Shown here piece after piece: positions 53,289 through 63,885 of a stretch of 64,000 nucleotides of DNA. The stretch lies in contig CP101406.1 of NCBI GenBank assembly GCA_024758765.1, positions 3,720,001-3,784,000 on the forward strand. Reading direction: 5' to 3'. Within the stretch, counting starts at the first letter, position 1, and each line of letters begins with the position of its first letter. The translations under genes and the position numbers were made by a program. Source of the stretch: Mycobacterium sp. SVM_VP21. Lineage in GTDB: Bacteria > Actinomycetota > Actinomycetes > Mycobacteriales > Mycobacteriaceae. The notes beneath the pieces were generated by a model that saw nothing but the letters and a program-made list of their open reading frames with translations, was not told where the DNA came from and did no database searches.

Positions 53289-53969
53289 GTGCGGATCCTC
53301 GTCGTCGACAATTACGACAGCTTTGTGTTCAACCTGGTTCAGTATCTGGGCCAGTTGGGTGTGCAGGCTGCCGTCTGGCGTAACGACGACGCCCGCCTCG
53401 CCGACCCGGCCGCTGCGGTGGCCGACTTCGACGGGGTGCTGCTGAGCCCCGGACCGGGCACGCCCGAACGTGCCGGCGCCTCGATCGCCCTGGTCGGTGC
53501 GTGCGCGGCCGCGGGGATCCCCGTGCTGGGGGTCTGCCTGGGGCACCAGGCGATCGGCGTGGCCTTCGGCGGCACCGTGGGACGGGCGCCGGAGCTGCTG
53601 CACGGCAAGACCAGCACCGTCTTTCACTCCGATGCAGGCGTGCTCAAGGGTTTGCCGGATCCGTTCACGGCCACCCGCTACCACTCGTTGACGATCCTGC
53701 CTGAGACGCTGCCCCCTGTTCTGGAGGCGACGGCGCGCACCCGCGGCGGGGTGATCATGGCGGTACGGCACACCGAGCTGCCCATCCACGGGGTGCAGTT
53801 CCACCCGGAGTCCATCCTCACCGAGGGCGGTCACCGAATGCTGGCCAACTGGCTGGGTTATTGCGGCTACACGCGCGACCCCGAAGACCTCGAAGCCTTG
53901 GTGCGCCGGTTGGAGCAGGAAATCGCCGCGACGGTGCAGACCGCGCGCCCGCCCGCCCCGGTTCCGTAG
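53289..53969 (+). CDS. trpG: Glutamine amidotransferase TrpG/PabA
   Basis: A 226-residue amidotransferase supplying ammonia to anthranilate or aminodeoxychorismate synthase. The class I triad is complete: Cys in GVCLGHQA, and His and Glu in HGVQFHPES. The oxyanion segment SPGPGTPERAG is present. In mycobacteria it probably serves both tryptophan and folate paths, since it is not beside either partner. It is convergent with pknB; 18 bases separate the stops. Confidence 0.93.
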   Translation: MRILVVDNYDSFVFNLVQYLGQLGVQAAVWRNDDARLADPAAAVADFDGVLLSPGPGTPERAGASIALVGACAAAGIPVLGVCLGHQAIGVAFGGTVGRAPELLHGKTSTVFHSDAGVLKGLPDPFTATRYHSLTILPETLPPVLEATARTRGGVIMAVRHTELPIHGVQFHPESILTEGGHRMLANWLGYCGYTRDPEDLEALVRRLEQEIAATVQTARPPAPVP

Positions 53970-53987
53970 GCGATCACTAGCGCCGAA

Positions 53988-55862
53988 TTACTGGCCGAAG
54001 CGCAGCGTGATGTTGCCGTCGGTGTTCACACCCTGGCCGGCCGCCGGGCTCTGGTACAGCACCCGGTTGTGCCCGGACCCGCCGGCATCGACGTCGGCGC
54101 CCTTGACCAGCATCCCGGTCCAGCCCAGTGCCCGCAGCTGCGGTTCGGCGTCGGTCCAGAACATGCCGGCCAGATCCGGCATCACAAACTGGTTGCCCCG
54201 CGACACCCGCAGCTCGATCACCGCGTCCACGGGAACCGTCTCACCACTGGGCGGGCTGGTGGCGATCACTTCCCCGGCCGGCCGCGGACTGTCCACCGTC
54301 ACCTCGGTGATCTTGGTGAAGCCGTAGACGGTCAGGTTCTTCTGCGCCAGATCCAGCGTCTGGCCGGTGACGTCGGGAACGGGCTTGGTGGCCGGGCCAC
54401 TGCCGATCACGATGATGATCTCGTTGGTGACCGCCGTGGTCTGATTCGCCGGCGGGTTGGTGCCGATGACCTTGTCTTTGAGTTCCGGGGTGGACGGCGA
54501 GTTGACCTGCTTGAACTTGCCGAACCCGGCGGCGGTCAGCTTCTTGACCGCGTCGGCGTAGCTCAGGGTCGCGACGTCGGGAAGCTGGCGCTGCTCCGGC
54601 CCGTAGGACACGTCGACGGTGATCTTGTCGCCCTTGTTTGCCGGGGCGCCGGCGGGCGGGTCGGTGCCGATCACATGGTCGGGCGGGACGGTGGAGTCGG
54701 CGCGCTGCTCGGTGCGGGTCTTGAAGCCCTTGTTCTGTAGTTCGGCGATCGCGTCGACCGACGCACGGCCGCTGACGTCGGGAACCTGGATCTGGTGGGT
54801 GCGGCCGCCGAACGTGTTGATCGACACCGTGACGATGACGGTCAGTACGGCGAGCACGATCGCGGCGATCAGCCAGCGGCCCACCGAGCCCGGCCGCTCG
54901 TGGCCGAAGTCGAGTTCCTGGCGGGGCAACGGGTCGGTCTGCGCGCCGATACTGTCGCCGGCGCGCGGCGTCATGATCGAGGCACGGTCGGCCGCGGTGA
55001 GCACCCGGGGCGCTTCGGGCGTCTCCCCGTTGTGGACCCGCACCAGATCGGCACGCATCTCGGCGGCGGTCTGGTAGCGATTGTCCGGATTCTTCGCCAG
55101 CGCCTTGAGCACCACGGCGTCCAGATCGGCGGGCAGGCTCGGGAGCCGCTGAGACGGGGGCACCGGGTCTTCGCGGACGTGCTGGTAGGCCACCGCCACC
55201 GGCGAGTCGCCGACGAAAGGTGGGTCACCGGTGAGGATTTCGTATAGCACGCAGCCCAGCGAGTACACGTCGGAGCGGGCGTCGACGGTGTCGCCGCGAG
55301 CTTGTTCGGGCGAGAGGTACTGGGCGGTGCCGATCACGGCGGCGGTCTGGGTGACGCTGTTTCCGGCGTCGGCGACGGCACGCGCGATGCCGAAGTCCAT
55401 GACCTTCACCGCGTTGTGCATGTCGATCATGATGTTGGCCGGCTTGACGTCGCGGTGGATGATGCCGTGCTGGTGGCTGAAGTTCAGTGCTTGGCAGGCG
55501 TCCGCGATCACCTCGATGGCGCGGATCGGCGGCATCGGGCCGTCGTTGTGCACGATGTCGCGCAGCGTGACGCCCTCGACGAGCTCCATCACGATGTAGG
55601 GCAGCGGACCGGCGGGGGTCTCGGCTTCACCGGTGTCGTAGACGGCGACGATCGCCGGGTGGTTCAAGGCAGCGGCGTTCTGCGCCTCCCGCCTGAAGCG
55701 CAGGTAGAAACTGGGGTCACGGGCCAGGTCGGCGCGCAGCACCTTCACGGCGACCTCCCGGTGCAGGCGGGTGTCGACGGCGCGGTGCACCTCCGACATC
55801 CCACCGAAGCCGAGGATCTCGCCGAGCTCGTAGCGGTCGGAGAGCCGCTGCGGCGTGGTCAT
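53988..55862 (-). CDS. pknB: Serine/threonine protein kinase PknB
   Basis: A 624-residue transmembrane kinase that senses muropeptides and controls growth. The kinase domain (1-275) has Lys40 (AVKVLRAD), [10 protein letters not shown] (Asp138), the DFG loop and activation Thr171/Thr173 ([20 protein letters not shown]). A membrane helix (about 330-352) leads to four extracellular PASTA repeats ending FGQ. Substrates in M. tuberculosis include CwlM, MurJ and FhaB, all encoded in this window. The ATG at 55862 overlaps the pknA stop (ATGA). Confidence 0.97.
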   Translation of the reverse strand: MTTPQRLSDRYELGEILGFGGMSEVHRAVDTRLHREVAVKVLRADLARDPSFYLRFRREAQNAAALNHPAIVAVYDTGEAETPAGPLPYIVMELVEGVTLRDIVHNDGPMPPIRAIEVIADACQALNFSHQHGIIHRDVKPANIMIDMHNAVKVMDFGIARAVADAGNSVTQTAAVIGTAQYLSPEQARGDTVDARSDVYSLGCVLYEILTGDPPFVGDSPVAVAYQHVREDPVPPSQRLPSLPADLDAVVLKALAKNPDNRYQTAAEMRADLVRVHNGETPEAPRVLTAADRASIMTPRAGDSIGAQTDPLPRQELDFGHERPGSVGRWLIAAIVLAVLTVIVTVSINTFGGRTHQIQVPDVSGRASVDAIAELQNKGFKTRTEQRADSTVPPDHVIGTDPPAGAPANKGDKITVDVSYGPEQRQLPDVATLSYADAVKKLTAAGFGKFKQVNSPSTPELKDKVIGTNPPANQTTAVTNEIIIVIGSGPATKPVPDVTGQTLDLAQKNLTVYGFTKITEVTVDSPRPAGEVIATSPPSGETVPVDAVIELRVSRGNQFVMPDLAGMFWTDAEPQLRALGWTGMLVKGADVDAGGSGHNRVLYQSPAAGQGVNTDGNITLRFGQ

Positions 55863-57094
55863 CGCGACGTCCTGTGCCAGGTCCACCCCGACGAGTGCGC
55901 GGGTGGTGCCGCCGAAGACGATTCAGAGCTCGACGAGCTCGTCAGTGGCGCCCCGGTGTCGGTGACGGTGGCCGGCGCGAGTGAGCCGCCCGGGCTCTTG
56001 GCGTTGACCACGATCAGCACCGCGATGATGATTGCCAGCGTGCCGAGCACCCCGGCAGCCCACAGCAGCGCACGCTGCCCGGCGGTGAACGTGCGCCGCG
56101 GCGGGGGCGTGCGATGGGTGCCGGTGCTGGGCCGGGCCCGGCGCGCCGCGGTGGCCCGGGCCGACACGGGCGCCGGTGCAACGCGGGTGACGACACCCGA
56201 CGGGATGGCCGACGGTGCGGCACGCCCGGCCGGCAGTGCCTGACTGGGTCGGGTGGGACGCCGCCCGGATCGCACCGCGGCCACCGCGTCGGCGAACGGG
56301 CCGCCGCTGCGGTAGCGCATCCCCGGGTTCTTGGCCAGCGTGATCTCGATCAGTTCACGCACGTTGGGCGGCAACTCGGCCGGCAGCGGCGGAGGTGGCT
56401 CCTTGATGTGCTTCATCGCGACGGTCAGCGCGCCGTCGCCGGTGAACGGTCGACGGCCGGACAGCACCTCGTAGCCGACCACACCCAGCGAGTAGACGTC
56501 ACTGGCGGCGGTGGCGTCCTGGCCCAGGGCCTGTTCCGGGGCGATGTACTGGGCGGTGCCCATCACCATGCCGGTCTGGGTGACCGGGGCGGCGTCGACG
56601 GCCTTGGCGATGCCGAAGTCGGTGATCTTCACCTGGCCGGTGGGCGTGATCATGATGTTGCCGGGCTTGACGTCGCGGTGCACCAGCCCGGTGCTGTGCG
56701 CCACCTGCAGTGCGCGCCCGGTCTGCTCCAGCATGTCCAGGGCGTGCCGCAGCGACAATCGCCCGGTCCGCTTGAGCACCGAGTTCAGCGGTTCACCGTT
56801 GACCAGTTCCATCACCAGGAAAGCGGTGCGGCCTTCGCCGTCCAGCTCGGTCTCGCCATAGTCGTGCACGCTGGCGATACCCGGGTGGTTGAGCATCGCG
56901 GTGTTGCGGGCCTCGGCGCGGAACCGCTCGATGAACTCCGGGTCCGAGGAGAACTCCGGCTTGAGGACCTTGACCGCGACGCGCCGGCCCAGCCGATTGT
57001 CGACGGCCTCCCACACCTGGCCCATACCGCCGGTGGCGATGAGCCGCTGCAACCGATAACGCCCGGCCAGTGCCGCGCCGACCTGTGGACTCAT
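55859..57094 (-). CDS. pknA: Serine/threonine protein kinase PknA
   Basis: A 411-residue transmembrane kinase controlling cell shape and division. Lys42 (AVKVLK), [10 protein letters not shown] and ITDFGIAKA with the [18 protein letters not shown] activation loop are intact. A Pro-rich cytoplasmic juxtamembrane region precedes one helix (about 337-359) and a short Ser/Pro extracellular tail without PASTA repeats. The ATG at 57094 overlaps the pbpA stop (ATGA), and the end overlaps pknB. Confidence 0.96.
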   Translation of the reverse strand: MSPQVGAALAGRYRLQRLIATGGMGQVWEAVDNRLGRRVAVKVLKPEFSSDPEFIERFRAEARNTAMLNHPGIASVHDYGETELDGEGRTAFLVMELVNGEPLNSVLKRTGRLSLRHALDMLEQTGRALQVAHSTGLVHRDVKPGNIMITPTGQVKITDFGIAKAVDAAPVTQTGMVMGTAQYIAPEQALGQDATAASDVYSLGVVGYEVLSGRRPFTGDGALTVAMKHIKEPPPPLPAELPPNVRELIEITLAKNPGMRYRSGGPFADAVAAVRSGRRPTRPSQALPAGRAAPSAIPSGVVTRVAPAPVSARATAARRARPSTGTHRTPPPRRTFTAGQRALLWAAGVLGTLAIIIAVLIVVNAKSPGGSLAPATVTDTGAPLTSSSSSESSSAAPPAHSSGWTWHRTSR

Positions 57095-58572
57095 GAGCGC
57101 CCCTGCAGGGCGGCTTGGATCACGGCGCGGCCGATCGGTGCCGCCAAGGCACCGCCGGTGGCGGCCAACCGGTCGCCACCGTCTTCGACCAGGACGGCAA
57201 CGGCCACTTTCGGGGCGCTGGCCGGGGCAAAGGCGATGTACCACGCGTGCGGCGGGGTGTTCCGCGGATCGGGACCGTGTTCGGCGGTACCGGTCTTCGA
57301 CGCGATCTGTACGCCCGGGATGGCCCCCTCCTGCTGGGTCATTCTTTCGGCGTCGATCATTAGTTCAGTTAGCTTAGCCGCGACCTGCGAGGACACTGCA
57401 CGGCGCTGCTCGCGCGGTTGGGTGGTGGCGATGCCCGCCAGGTCCGGACCCTCCAGGCCGTCGACCAGATACGGCTGCATGGTCAGCCCGCCGTTGGCGA
57501 TGGTCGCCGCGATAACCGCGTTCTTCAGCGGGGTGATGGCGACGTCCTTCTGGCCGATGCTGGTCATGCCGAGCGCGGCCGCGTCGCCGATCCGGCCGAC
57601 GGTGGACTCCGCGACCTGCAGCGGCATCGGCTCGGGGGTGATATCCAGGCCGAACCCCTGGGCAGTGCTGCGCAGAGCGTCCACGCCGGTACGAATACCC
57701 AACTGGACGAAGGCGGTGTTGCAGGAACGCGCGAACGCCATCCGCAGCGGAACGGTCTGCTCGTTGCCGCCATCGCAGGTGCTGCCGCCGTAGTTCTCCA
57801 GCGTGACCGTGCTGTCGGGCAGCGCGATGCGCGCCGCGTTGGTCAGCGGCTCGTTCTCGCTGACGCCGGCCTGCAGCGCCGCCGCCGTCGTGATCACCTT
57901 GAACGTCGAACCCGGCGGGTAGGTCTCGCTGATGGCGCGGTTGGTCAGCGGCGAGGTGGGGTCGTCGCGCAGCTGTTGCCAGGCTTGACCCTGCTTGGCC
58001 GAATCGTGCGAGGACAGCAGGTTGGGGTCATACGACGGCGCTGACACCATCGCCAGGACCTTGCCGGTGGACGGCTCCAGGGCCACCACCGCACCACGGC
58101 AGCCGCCGGTGCAACCCTTCTGCATCGCCTCCCAGCCGGCTTGCTGCACCCGGGGCCGGATAGTGGTCTCCACGGTGCCGCCGCGCGGGCTGCGGCCGGT
58201 GAAGAAGTCGGCCAACCGCAGCCCGAACAGGCGCGGGTCGGACCCGTTGAGCACGGTGTCCTCGGCGCGCTCGAGGCCGCTGCTGGAGTACCGCAGCGAG
58301 TAGAACCCGGTGACCGGCGCATACACCGCCGGGTCGGGGTAGATGCGCTGGTATTTGATCCGGCCGTCGGTGGCGACCGAGTAGGCCAGCAGCTGGCCGG
58401 CGGCGGTGATCTGGCCGCGTTGCCGGGAGTATTCGTCGAGCAGCACCCGCTGGTTGCGCGGGTCGGCGCGCAGCCCGTCGGCGGCAAAGACCTGGGTCAG
58501 GGTGGCGTTGCCCAAGAGCAGCACGATCAGCGCCATCAGGGTCATCGTGACGCGGCGCAGGGAGGTATTCAT
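57091..58572 (-). CDS. pbpA: Penicillin-binding protein PbpA (class B transpeptidase)
   Basis: A 493-residue transpeptidase with an N-terminal anchor helix (about 11-30), a dimerisation part and the transpeptidase domain. The catalytic motifs are STFK (Ser about 222), SCN (RSCNTAF) and KTG ([10 protein letters not shown]). It works with RodA at the septum in mycobacteria. The ATG at 58572 overlaps the rodA stop by four bases. Confidence 0.95.
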   Translation of the reverse strand: MNTSLRRVTMTLMALIVLLLGNATLTQVFAADGLRADPRNQRVLLDEYSRQRGQITAAGQLLAYSVATDGRIKYQRIYPDPAVYAPVTGFYSLRYSSSGLERAEDTVLNGSDPRLFGLRLADFFTGRSPRGGTVETTIRPRVQQAGWEAMQKGCTGGCRGAVVALEPSTGKVLAMVSAPSYDPNLLSSHDSAKQGQAWQQLRDDPTSPLTNRAISETYPPGSTFKVITTAAALQAGVSENEPLTNAARIALPDSTVTLENYGGSTCDGGNEQTVPLRMAFARSCNTAFVQLGIRTGVDALRSTAQGFGLDITPEPMPLQVAESTVGRIGDAAALGMTSIGQKDVAITPLKNAVIAATIANGGLTMQPYLVDGLEGPDLAGIATTQPREQRRAVSSQVAAKLTELMIDAERMTQQEGAIPGVQIASKTGTAEHGPDPRNTPPHAWYIAFAPASAPKVAVAVLVEDGGDRLAATGGALAAPIGRAVIQAALQGRS

Positions 58573-60092
58573 ACGCGCTCGATCACCGCCGTGCCGGTGT
58601 CGCCGATCGGAGTCGGGCGCACGGGATGGGTGCTCAGCGGTCGGCGGGCGGCGTGCGAGACGCGCAGCAGGATCGCCAGGAGCACATAGTTGGCCAGCAA
58701 CGACGACCCGCCGTAGGACAGCCACGGGGTGGTGAGCCCGGTCAGCGGAATCAGCTTCGTCACCCCGCCGACCACGATGAACAGCTGAATGCCCAAGGTG
58801 GCGGCCAAGCCGGCGGCCAACAGCTTGCCGAAGCTGTCACGCACCGCGATCGCTGTCCGCATCCCACGCACGATCACGATGGTGTACAGAATCAGCACGC
58901 CGGCGAGCCCGACCAGGCCCAGCTCCTCGCCGAACGCCGCGATGATGAAGTCCGTCGACGCCGCGGGCACATAACCGGGCTGTCCGTTGCCCAACCCGGT
59001 GCCGAAGATGCCGCCGGTGGCGAAGCTGAACAGCGACTGCACCATCTGATAGCCGACGCCCTCCGGGTCGGCGAAGGGGTCCAGCCAAGTCTGCACCCGC
59101 ACCCGGACGTGGCTGAACAGGAAGTAGGCGGCCACGCTGCCGGCGGCGAACAACAGCATGCCGATCACCATCCAGCTGAACCGGCGGGTGGCCAGGTACA
59201 CCACCACCAGGAACGATGCGTACAGCAGCAGCGACGTGCCGAGGTCCTTCTCGAACGCCATGACTCCGACCGAGATCACCCAGGCGGCCAGCAGCGGCGC
59301 CAGGTCGCGGGGCCGGGGCAGGTTCATGCCCAGCACGTGCTTGCCGGCGCTGGTGAACAACCGGCGCTTGGACACCAGCACCGAGGCAAAGAAGATCAGC
59401 AACAAGATCTTGGAGAACTCGGCGGGCTGAATTGAGAAGCCCGGCAACCGGATCCAGATTTTCGCACCCTGGCGTTCGGACAGCGAGGCCGGCAGCAGGG
59501 CGGGGATCACCAGCAGCACCAGTCCGGCCAGGCCGCAAACGTAGCCGCTGCCGGAGAGTTGGCGATGGTCCTTGAGGGCCACCAGCACCAGGGCGAAGAC
59601 CCCTACGCCGACCAGTGTCCACAGCATCTGCGCGCTGGCGCCGGGACGAGAGTCGGCGCCGTCGATTCCGACCCCGAGATCGATGCGGTGGATCATCACC
59701 AGCCCAAGGCCGTTGAGCAGGGCCACCACTGGCAGCAGCAGCGGGTCGGCATAACGTGCCGACCGCCGGATGACCAGGTGCGCGAAGCTGAACAGCACCA
59801 GAAACGCGACCCCGTAACCGACCAGGTCGGGGCGCAGGCCCTGCTCGTGACCGGCCTCGACGATCAGCATCGCCACCGCGATGATCATGGCGGCGAAGCA
59901 CAGCAGCAGCAGTTCGGCGTTACGTCGATCCGGCAGCGCCGGGGTCAGCGTCACCGGCGGCTGCGGCGCCGTGCTCACTTCCTCATCGCTCCGCACGCTC
60001 CGCTCTGCATCGTCGCCGGCGGTGTTTAAGGCGCGCCGCTTCTCCTCATCGCTCCGCACGCTCCGCTCTGCATCGTCGCCGGCGCGGGTCAT
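58569..60092 (-). CDS. rodA: SEDS peptidoglycan polymerase RodA with repeated N-terminal extension
   Basis: A 507-residue polymerase with about ten helices that extends glycan strands from lipid II together with PbpA. SEDS marks are LPGFSIQPAEFSKILLLIF, then GVMAFEKDLGTSLLLY and TGLTTPWLSYGGSSLLANY. Compared with the M. tuberculosis protein (about 469 residues) it carries some 38 extra N-terminal residues, made of two copies of DDAERSVRSDEE from a 42-nt duplication. The start at 60092 overlaps the pstP stop (ATGA). A GTG at the first codon after the repeats (VSTAPQPP) would give the usual length, but its GAGGAA ribosome site is too close. Confidence 0.93.
   Translation of the reverse strand: MTRAGDDAERSVRSDEEKRRALNTAGDDAERSVRSDEEVSTAPQPPVTLTPALPDRRNAELLLLCFAAMIIAVAMLIVEAGHEQGLRPDLVGYGVAFLVLFSFAHLVIRRSARYADPLLLPVVALLNGLGLVMIHRIDLGVGIDGADSRPGASAQMLWTLVGVGVFALVLVALKDHRQLSGSGYVCGLAGLVLLVIPALLPASLSERQGAKIWIRLPGFSIQPAEFSKILLLIFFASVLVSKRRLFTSAGKHVLGMNLPRPRDLAPLLAAWVISVGVMAFEKDLGTSLLLYASFLVVVYLATRRFSWMVIGMLLFAAGSVAAYFLFSHVRVRVQTWLDPFADPEGVGYQMVQSLFSFATGGIFGTGLGNGQPGYVPAASTDFIIAAFGEELGLVGLAGVLILYTIVIVRGMRTAIAVRDSFGKLLAAGLAATLGIQLFIVVGGVTKLIPLTGLTTPWLSYGGSSLLANYVLLAILLRVSHAARRPLSTHPVRPTPIGDTGTAVIERV
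59980..60084. repeat. Exact 42-nt tandem-type duplication within the rodA start
   Basis: Identical 42-nt units occupy 59980-60021 and 60043-60084, 63 nt (21 codons) apart, in frame. On the coding strand each reads GCCGGCGACGATGCAGAGCG at its front and GATGAGGA near its end, similar to small dispersed repeats seen near gene starts in mycobacteria. Confidence 0.9.
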
Positions 60093-61534
60093 GAGGCCGC
60101 CCGGCAGTCGGTCCCCGGTTCTGGAGGTGCCGGCGGCAGGTTGGTCAGGGTGGGCAGACGCGACTTTCCGGAAGGGGGCGGCGGGCCGGGCCGCGGACCG
60201 GTCGGGACCAGACCGGGGGCCGGCGTGCGCGACGGCGTCGAGTTGGTGCCGGTGGTGGTGCCGTGCGGGCACGGCGGCAGCAGAGAATCGCGGGCCAGAT
60301 TGCGCAGTTGGGTGATCGCGTCGTCGAGGGTGCCGGCGGGCAGGCCGTTGCTGACCTGTTGGCGGGCCGGCGGGCGGAGGTCCTGCAGCGTCATCAGTCG
60401 GCAGGACAGCTTGTCGCCGGACTGTTTGAAGCTGATCTGCACCAGCTCGCCCTTGCTGTCCAGACAGCCGAGCAGATAGGGCTCCTGCAGCGGCACGCCC
60501 AAGATGGATCCCTGTACACCGCGCATGATCGCCACCGTGCCGCCGTAGGCGGTGACGTAGTAGTTGGTGCGCACCACCGCGCGTCCGACCAGTAGCCCGG
60601 CACCCAGCAGTGTCAGCAGAAGCGCCGCGACGATGAACTTGCGGCGGCGGGACCGGGGTGGGCGGTCCGGCGTTTCGATACGCGGCAGCACGCGCTTGGC
60701 GACCGTTTTGCGCGGGGAGATCGCCGACGCCCGCCCGGCAGCGGTGTTGAGGGCGATCACGTGGTCGTCGTCGCTGTCGGAGACCGCCCCGGCCAGGATC
60801 GGCTGGGTCTGGCCGTAGTCGACGTCGACGACATCGGCCACCACGACCGTCACGTTGTCGGGGCCGCCGCCGCGCAGCGCCAACTCGATGAGCCGTAGCG
60901 CGCAGTCGTTGACGTCGGGGATCTCCAGCGCCTCGTGGATGGTCTCGGTGCTCACCGGGTCCGACAGGCCGTCGGAGCACAGCAGATAGCGATCGCCGGC
61001 CTGCGCTTCGCGCATGATCAGCGTCGGCTCCACCTCATGGCCGGTCAGGGCGCGCATGATCAGGGAGCGCTGCGGATGGCTGTGCGCCTCCTCCAAGGTG
61101 ATGCGGCCTTCGTCGACCAGGGTCTGTACGAAGGTGTCGTCCTTGGTGATCTGGGTGAGCTCACCGTCGCGCAGCAGGTAGCCGCGGGAGTCGCCGATAT
61201 GGGCCAGCCCCAGCCGCGGGCCGGCGAACAGGATCGTGGTCAGCGTGGTGCCCATGCCTTCGAGCTCGGGGTGCTCTTCGACATAGGCGGCGATCGCCGA
61301 GTTGCCCTCCTGCACGGCACTTTCCAGCTTCGCCAGCAGGTCGCCGCCGGGTTCGTCGTCGTCGAGGTGCGCCAGCGCAGCGATCACCAGTTGCGACGCG
61401 ACTTCACCGGCCGCGTGCCCGCCCATGCCGTCGGCCAACGCCAACAGCCGGGCACCGGCGTAGACGGAGTCCTCGTTGTTGGAGCGCACCAGACCGCGGT
61501 CGCTACGGGCGGCGTACCGCAGAACCAGGCTCAC
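60089..61534 (-). CDS. pstP: PP2C-type protein phosphatase PstP
   Basis: A 481-residue transmembrane phosphatase that reverses PknA/PknB signalling. The PP2C motifs are present: RSNNEDSVY, ADGMGGHAAGEVAS, HIGDSRGYLLRDGELTQITK, LCSDGLSD and GGPDNVTVVVADV. A helix (about 298-320) separates the cytoplasmic catalytic part from an extracellular domain with a Pro/Thr-rich end and paired Cys. The GTG at 61534 overlaps the fhaB stop (GTGA). Confidence 0.95.
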   Translation of the reverse strand: MSLVLRYAARSDRGLVRSNNEDSVYAGARLLALADGMGGHAAGEVASQLVIAALAHLDDDEPGGDLLAKLESAVQEGNSAIAAYVEEHPELEGMGTTLTTILFAGPRLGLAHIGDSRGYLLRDGELTQITKDDTFVQTLVDEGRITLEEAHSHPQRSLIMRALTGHEVEPTLIMREAQAGDRYLLCSDGLSDPVSTETIHEALEIPDVNDCALRLIELALRGGGPDNVTVVVADVVDVDYGQTQPILAGAVSDSDDDHVIALNTAAGRASAISPRKTVAKRVLPRIETPDRPPRSRRRKFIVAALLLTLLGAGLLVGRAVVRTNYYVTAYGGTVAIMRGVQGSILGVPLQEPYLLGCLDSKGELVQISFKQSGDKLSCRLMTLQDLRPPARQQVSNGLPAGTLDDAITQLRNLARDSLLPPCPHGTTTGTNSTPSRTPAPGLVPTGPRPGPPPPSGKSRLPTLTNLPPAPPEPGTDCRAAS

Positions 61535-61998
61535 CGGCGGAGCTCAATCGCGGTCTTGCCGATTCGTATCGGCGTGCCGACTGGAACCCGTACCGCAGTG
61601 GTCACCTTCACCCTGTCAAGGTAGGTCCCGTTGGTCGAACCCAGATCTTCGACATACCATTCCGTGCCCCGCTGAGATAGCCGTGCGTGTCGGGTGGAGG
61701 CGTAATCGTCGGTGAGCACCAGGGTGGAGTCGTCGGCGCGGCCCACCAGAACCGGCTGATCGCTGAGCGCGATGCGTGCCCCGGTCAGCGGTCCCTCGGT
61801 CACGACCAGATGCCGTGCGGTAGTCCGCTGCTGGCGTGGCGGCAGCAGCACGCCCCGGATCGACAACCCCCGGCGAACCATCACGGCGCCGGTGGGTGCG
61901 TAGATGTCGGTCCGCAATATCCGCAGCACGGACCAGATGAACAGCCACAACAACGTCAAAAAACCGGCTCGCGTCAGCTGCAGTACCAGTCCCTGCAT
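61531..61998 (-). CDS. fhaB: FHA-domain protein FhaB (FipA)
   Basis: A 155-residue protein with one N-terminal helix (about 11-28) and a C-terminal FHA domain. The phosphothreonine-binding residues are visible in LVGRADDSTLVL, ASTRHARLS and STNGTYLD. Thr36 in the DIYAPTGAV segment corresponds to the M. tuberculosis PknA site needed for the FtsZ-FtsQ link under oxidative stress. The ATG at 61998 gives the same length as the M. tuberculosis protein. It heads the fhaB-pstP-rodA-pbpA-pknA-pknB operon; a TATCGT (62066-62071, minus) may be its -10 box. Confidence 0.94.
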   Translation of the reverse strand: MQGLVLQLTRAGFLTLLWLFIWSVLRILRTDIYAPTGAVMVRRGLSIRGVLLPPRQQRTTARHLVVTEGPLTGARIALSDQPVLVGRADDSTLVLTDDYASTRHARLSQRGTEWYVEDLGSTNGTYLDRVKVTTAVRVPVGTPIRIGKTAIELRR

Positions 61999-62152
61999 CC
62001 GGCGTCCTCTCCGTTGTCGCGCAGCCCATGGCGTGCTCCTGACGGCGGAGCACTTCGGCAAAGTCACGATACTTGGGCGCGGGCGGCCGTAGGGCAAAGC
62101 GGCAGCGCTTTGCTGGTTGGGTTGGTCAGTCGGGTGGACGCTGCCGCCGGGC

Positions 62153-63658
62153 CTAGTGGACCCGGACGATGATCTCGGAGTGACCCAGCCGGATGACGTC
62201 GCCGTCGGCCAGCTGCCACTCCTGGACCGGGGCGTTGTTCACGGTGGTGCCGTTGGTCGAGTTCAGGTCCGACAGCAGGGCCACCCGGCCGTCCCAGCGG
62301 ATCTCGAGGTGACGGCGTGACACCCCGGTGTCGGGCAGCCGGAACTGGGCGTCCTGGCCGCGGCCAACCACGTTGGCCCCTTCGTGCAGCTGGTAGGTCC
62401 GGCCGCTGCCGTCGTCGAGCTGCAGGGTGACCGACGCGGGTGCGGAGTAGGCCCGCTGGCCGTAGCCGCCTCCCTGAGCCTCCCCGTAACCGCCCTGAGC
62501 CTGCTGGCCGTAGTCGTAGCCGCCCTGGGTGCCTTGACCTTCGCCGTAACCGCCGGGTGCGGGCTGGCCGTAGTCGTAACCGGCGGGAGCCGGAGATGCC
62601 TCGCCGTAGCCGTACCCGGGCTGGCCGTAGTCCTGGCGGCCGTACTGGCCACCCTGGTCATACCCACCCTGGTCCGGGTAGGCGGGGCGCTGCTCGTACT
62701 GGCCCTCGGGGTAGGCGTAGTCGTCCTGGCGGGCCGCAGGTGCCTCGCCGTAGCCGTAGCCGGGCTGGCCGCCGGCCGGGTAGGCCGGTGCTGCGGGGGG
62801 CTGGTGCTGCGGGTAGCCCTGCTCGTAGCCGGCGGGAGCGCCGTAGCCGCTGGGCGGACGCTGCTCGTAGGGCTGGGCCGGCGGGGCGGGAGGGGCATAA
62901 CCGCCGCCTGGGCCCGGGTAGCCGCCCTGCTCGGGGTAGCCGCCCTGCTCAGGCCGGCGGGGCGGGGCGTAGCCGCCGCCCTGGCCCTGGTCGGGGTAGC
63001 CGCCGCGTTGCTCCTGCTGGTAGTGCTCGGCGTCGGGGGCGTAGGGGCCACGGGGGTCCTGACCGCCGCGAGCGTCGTCAGCGGGCCGGCCGTAGCGGGG
63101 GTCGTAGTAGTCGTCGCTGGGACGATCCTGCCCGTGGGCGCCGCGGTACGGGTTATCGGTCATCGGTGGCACTCCTGATTCTGCGGTAAACGCATGAACT
63201 GATTGTGGCGGGCGGGATTCATTGACCGTCTGGTGGGGGCTGGCGTCAGGATTGACTCCGCCGCGGGCACGGACCTGGCCGGTGCGCAGGCTCGGCGACT
63301 GCTGGAACCGGACAACCACATCACCATACGTTTGCCACCCCTGTTCGCCGATGTACCCCGCTAGATGACGGGCGAAGGCCTTCGACGTCAGATCCTGGTC
63401 GGCGCCCACTTTGTCGTAGTCGTCTCTACCGAGGGTAATGACGTATTCGTTGGGTGCCAAAAGTTGATTTCCGGCCAGGGAGCGCACCCCTGCGGCGGCT
63501 TCGCGGCGTAACGCAGCCTCGACCTCCTCGGGGAGGACCTCCCCCCCGAAGACCCGGGCCATCGCATCCTCCACAGCGGATTCGAGTTTGCGCTCGATGC
63601 GATGAACCAGCCCGCGCTGGCTGTCCAAGCTGCTACCCGCCTTACTCTCCGCCGTCAT
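62153..63658 (-). CDS. fhaA: FHA-domain protein FhaA
   Basis: A cytoplasmic adaptor of about 501 residues. An N-terminal FhaA domain (about 12-110; VHRIERKLESAVEDAMARVFGG, LAPNEYVITLGRDD) precedes a long Tyr/Gly/Gln/Pro repeat region (about 165-410) and a C-terminal FHA domain (VVGRGQDAQFRLP, VSRRHLEIRWDG, NSTNGTTVN). In M. tuberculosis the FHA domain binds phosphorylated MurJ pseudokinase. No ribosome site decides the start; ATG at 63658, ATG at 63715 and TTG at 63631 are all open, and the last aligns best with the M. tuberculosis start. It is 154 bases upstream of fhaB. Confidence 0.92.
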   Translation of the reverse strand: MTAESKAGSSLDSQRGLVHRIERKLESAVEDAMARVFGGEVLPEEVEAALRREAAAGVRSLAGNQLLAPNEYVITLGRDDYDKVGADQDLTSKAFARHLAGYIGEQGWQTYGDVVVRFQQSPSLRTGQVRARGGVNPDASPHQTVNESRPPQSVHAFTAESGVPPMTDNPYRGAHGQDRPSDDYYDPRYGRPADDARGGQDPRGPYAPDAEHYQQEQRGGYPDQGQGGGYAPPRRPEQGGYPEQGGYPGPGGGYAPPAPPAQPYEQRPPSGYGAPAGYEQGYPQHQPPAAPAYPAGGQPGYGYGEAPAARQDDYAYPEGQYEQRPAYPDQGGYDQGGQYGRQDYGQPGYGYGEASPAPAGYDYGQPAPGGYGEGQGTQGGYDYGQQAQGGYGEAQGGGYGQRAYSAPASVTLQLDDGSGRTYQLHEGANVVGRGQDAQFRLPDTGVSRRHLEIRWDGRVALLSDLNSTNGTTVNNAPVQEWQLADGDVIRLGHSEIIVRVH

Positions 63659-63885
63659 TGATGGTGCCGGGGACGCTGCTGCGGCGTGTCGCTCAGCTGC
63701 ATCCGCCCTGGACATGGTATCGACCCGGGGTGCCAGGGCGGCACCCTTCTACGGCGGAGAATCGGATAAGACCAGGTCACGAAGGGATCACGGCGGCTAG
63801 AACGGGGCTCCGCGGTGCTGAGCTGCCGGGCTGGAGCCGATTTTTCAGGGGGCGGGGGACCCGTGATACGCTCCCCCGGTTGCTC

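Noticed and set aside
62480..63050. Apparent short repeats that could suggest a CRISPR array
   Set aside because: The units are imperfect, in-frame codon repeats of fhaA's low-complexity linker; there are no unique spacers or cas genes.
62384..63178. Hydrophobic 264-codon plus-strand frame over fhaA
   Set aside because: The Val/Ala/Leu-rich sequence is the complement of the Tyr/Gly/Gln/Pro repeats of fhaA, not a membrane protein.
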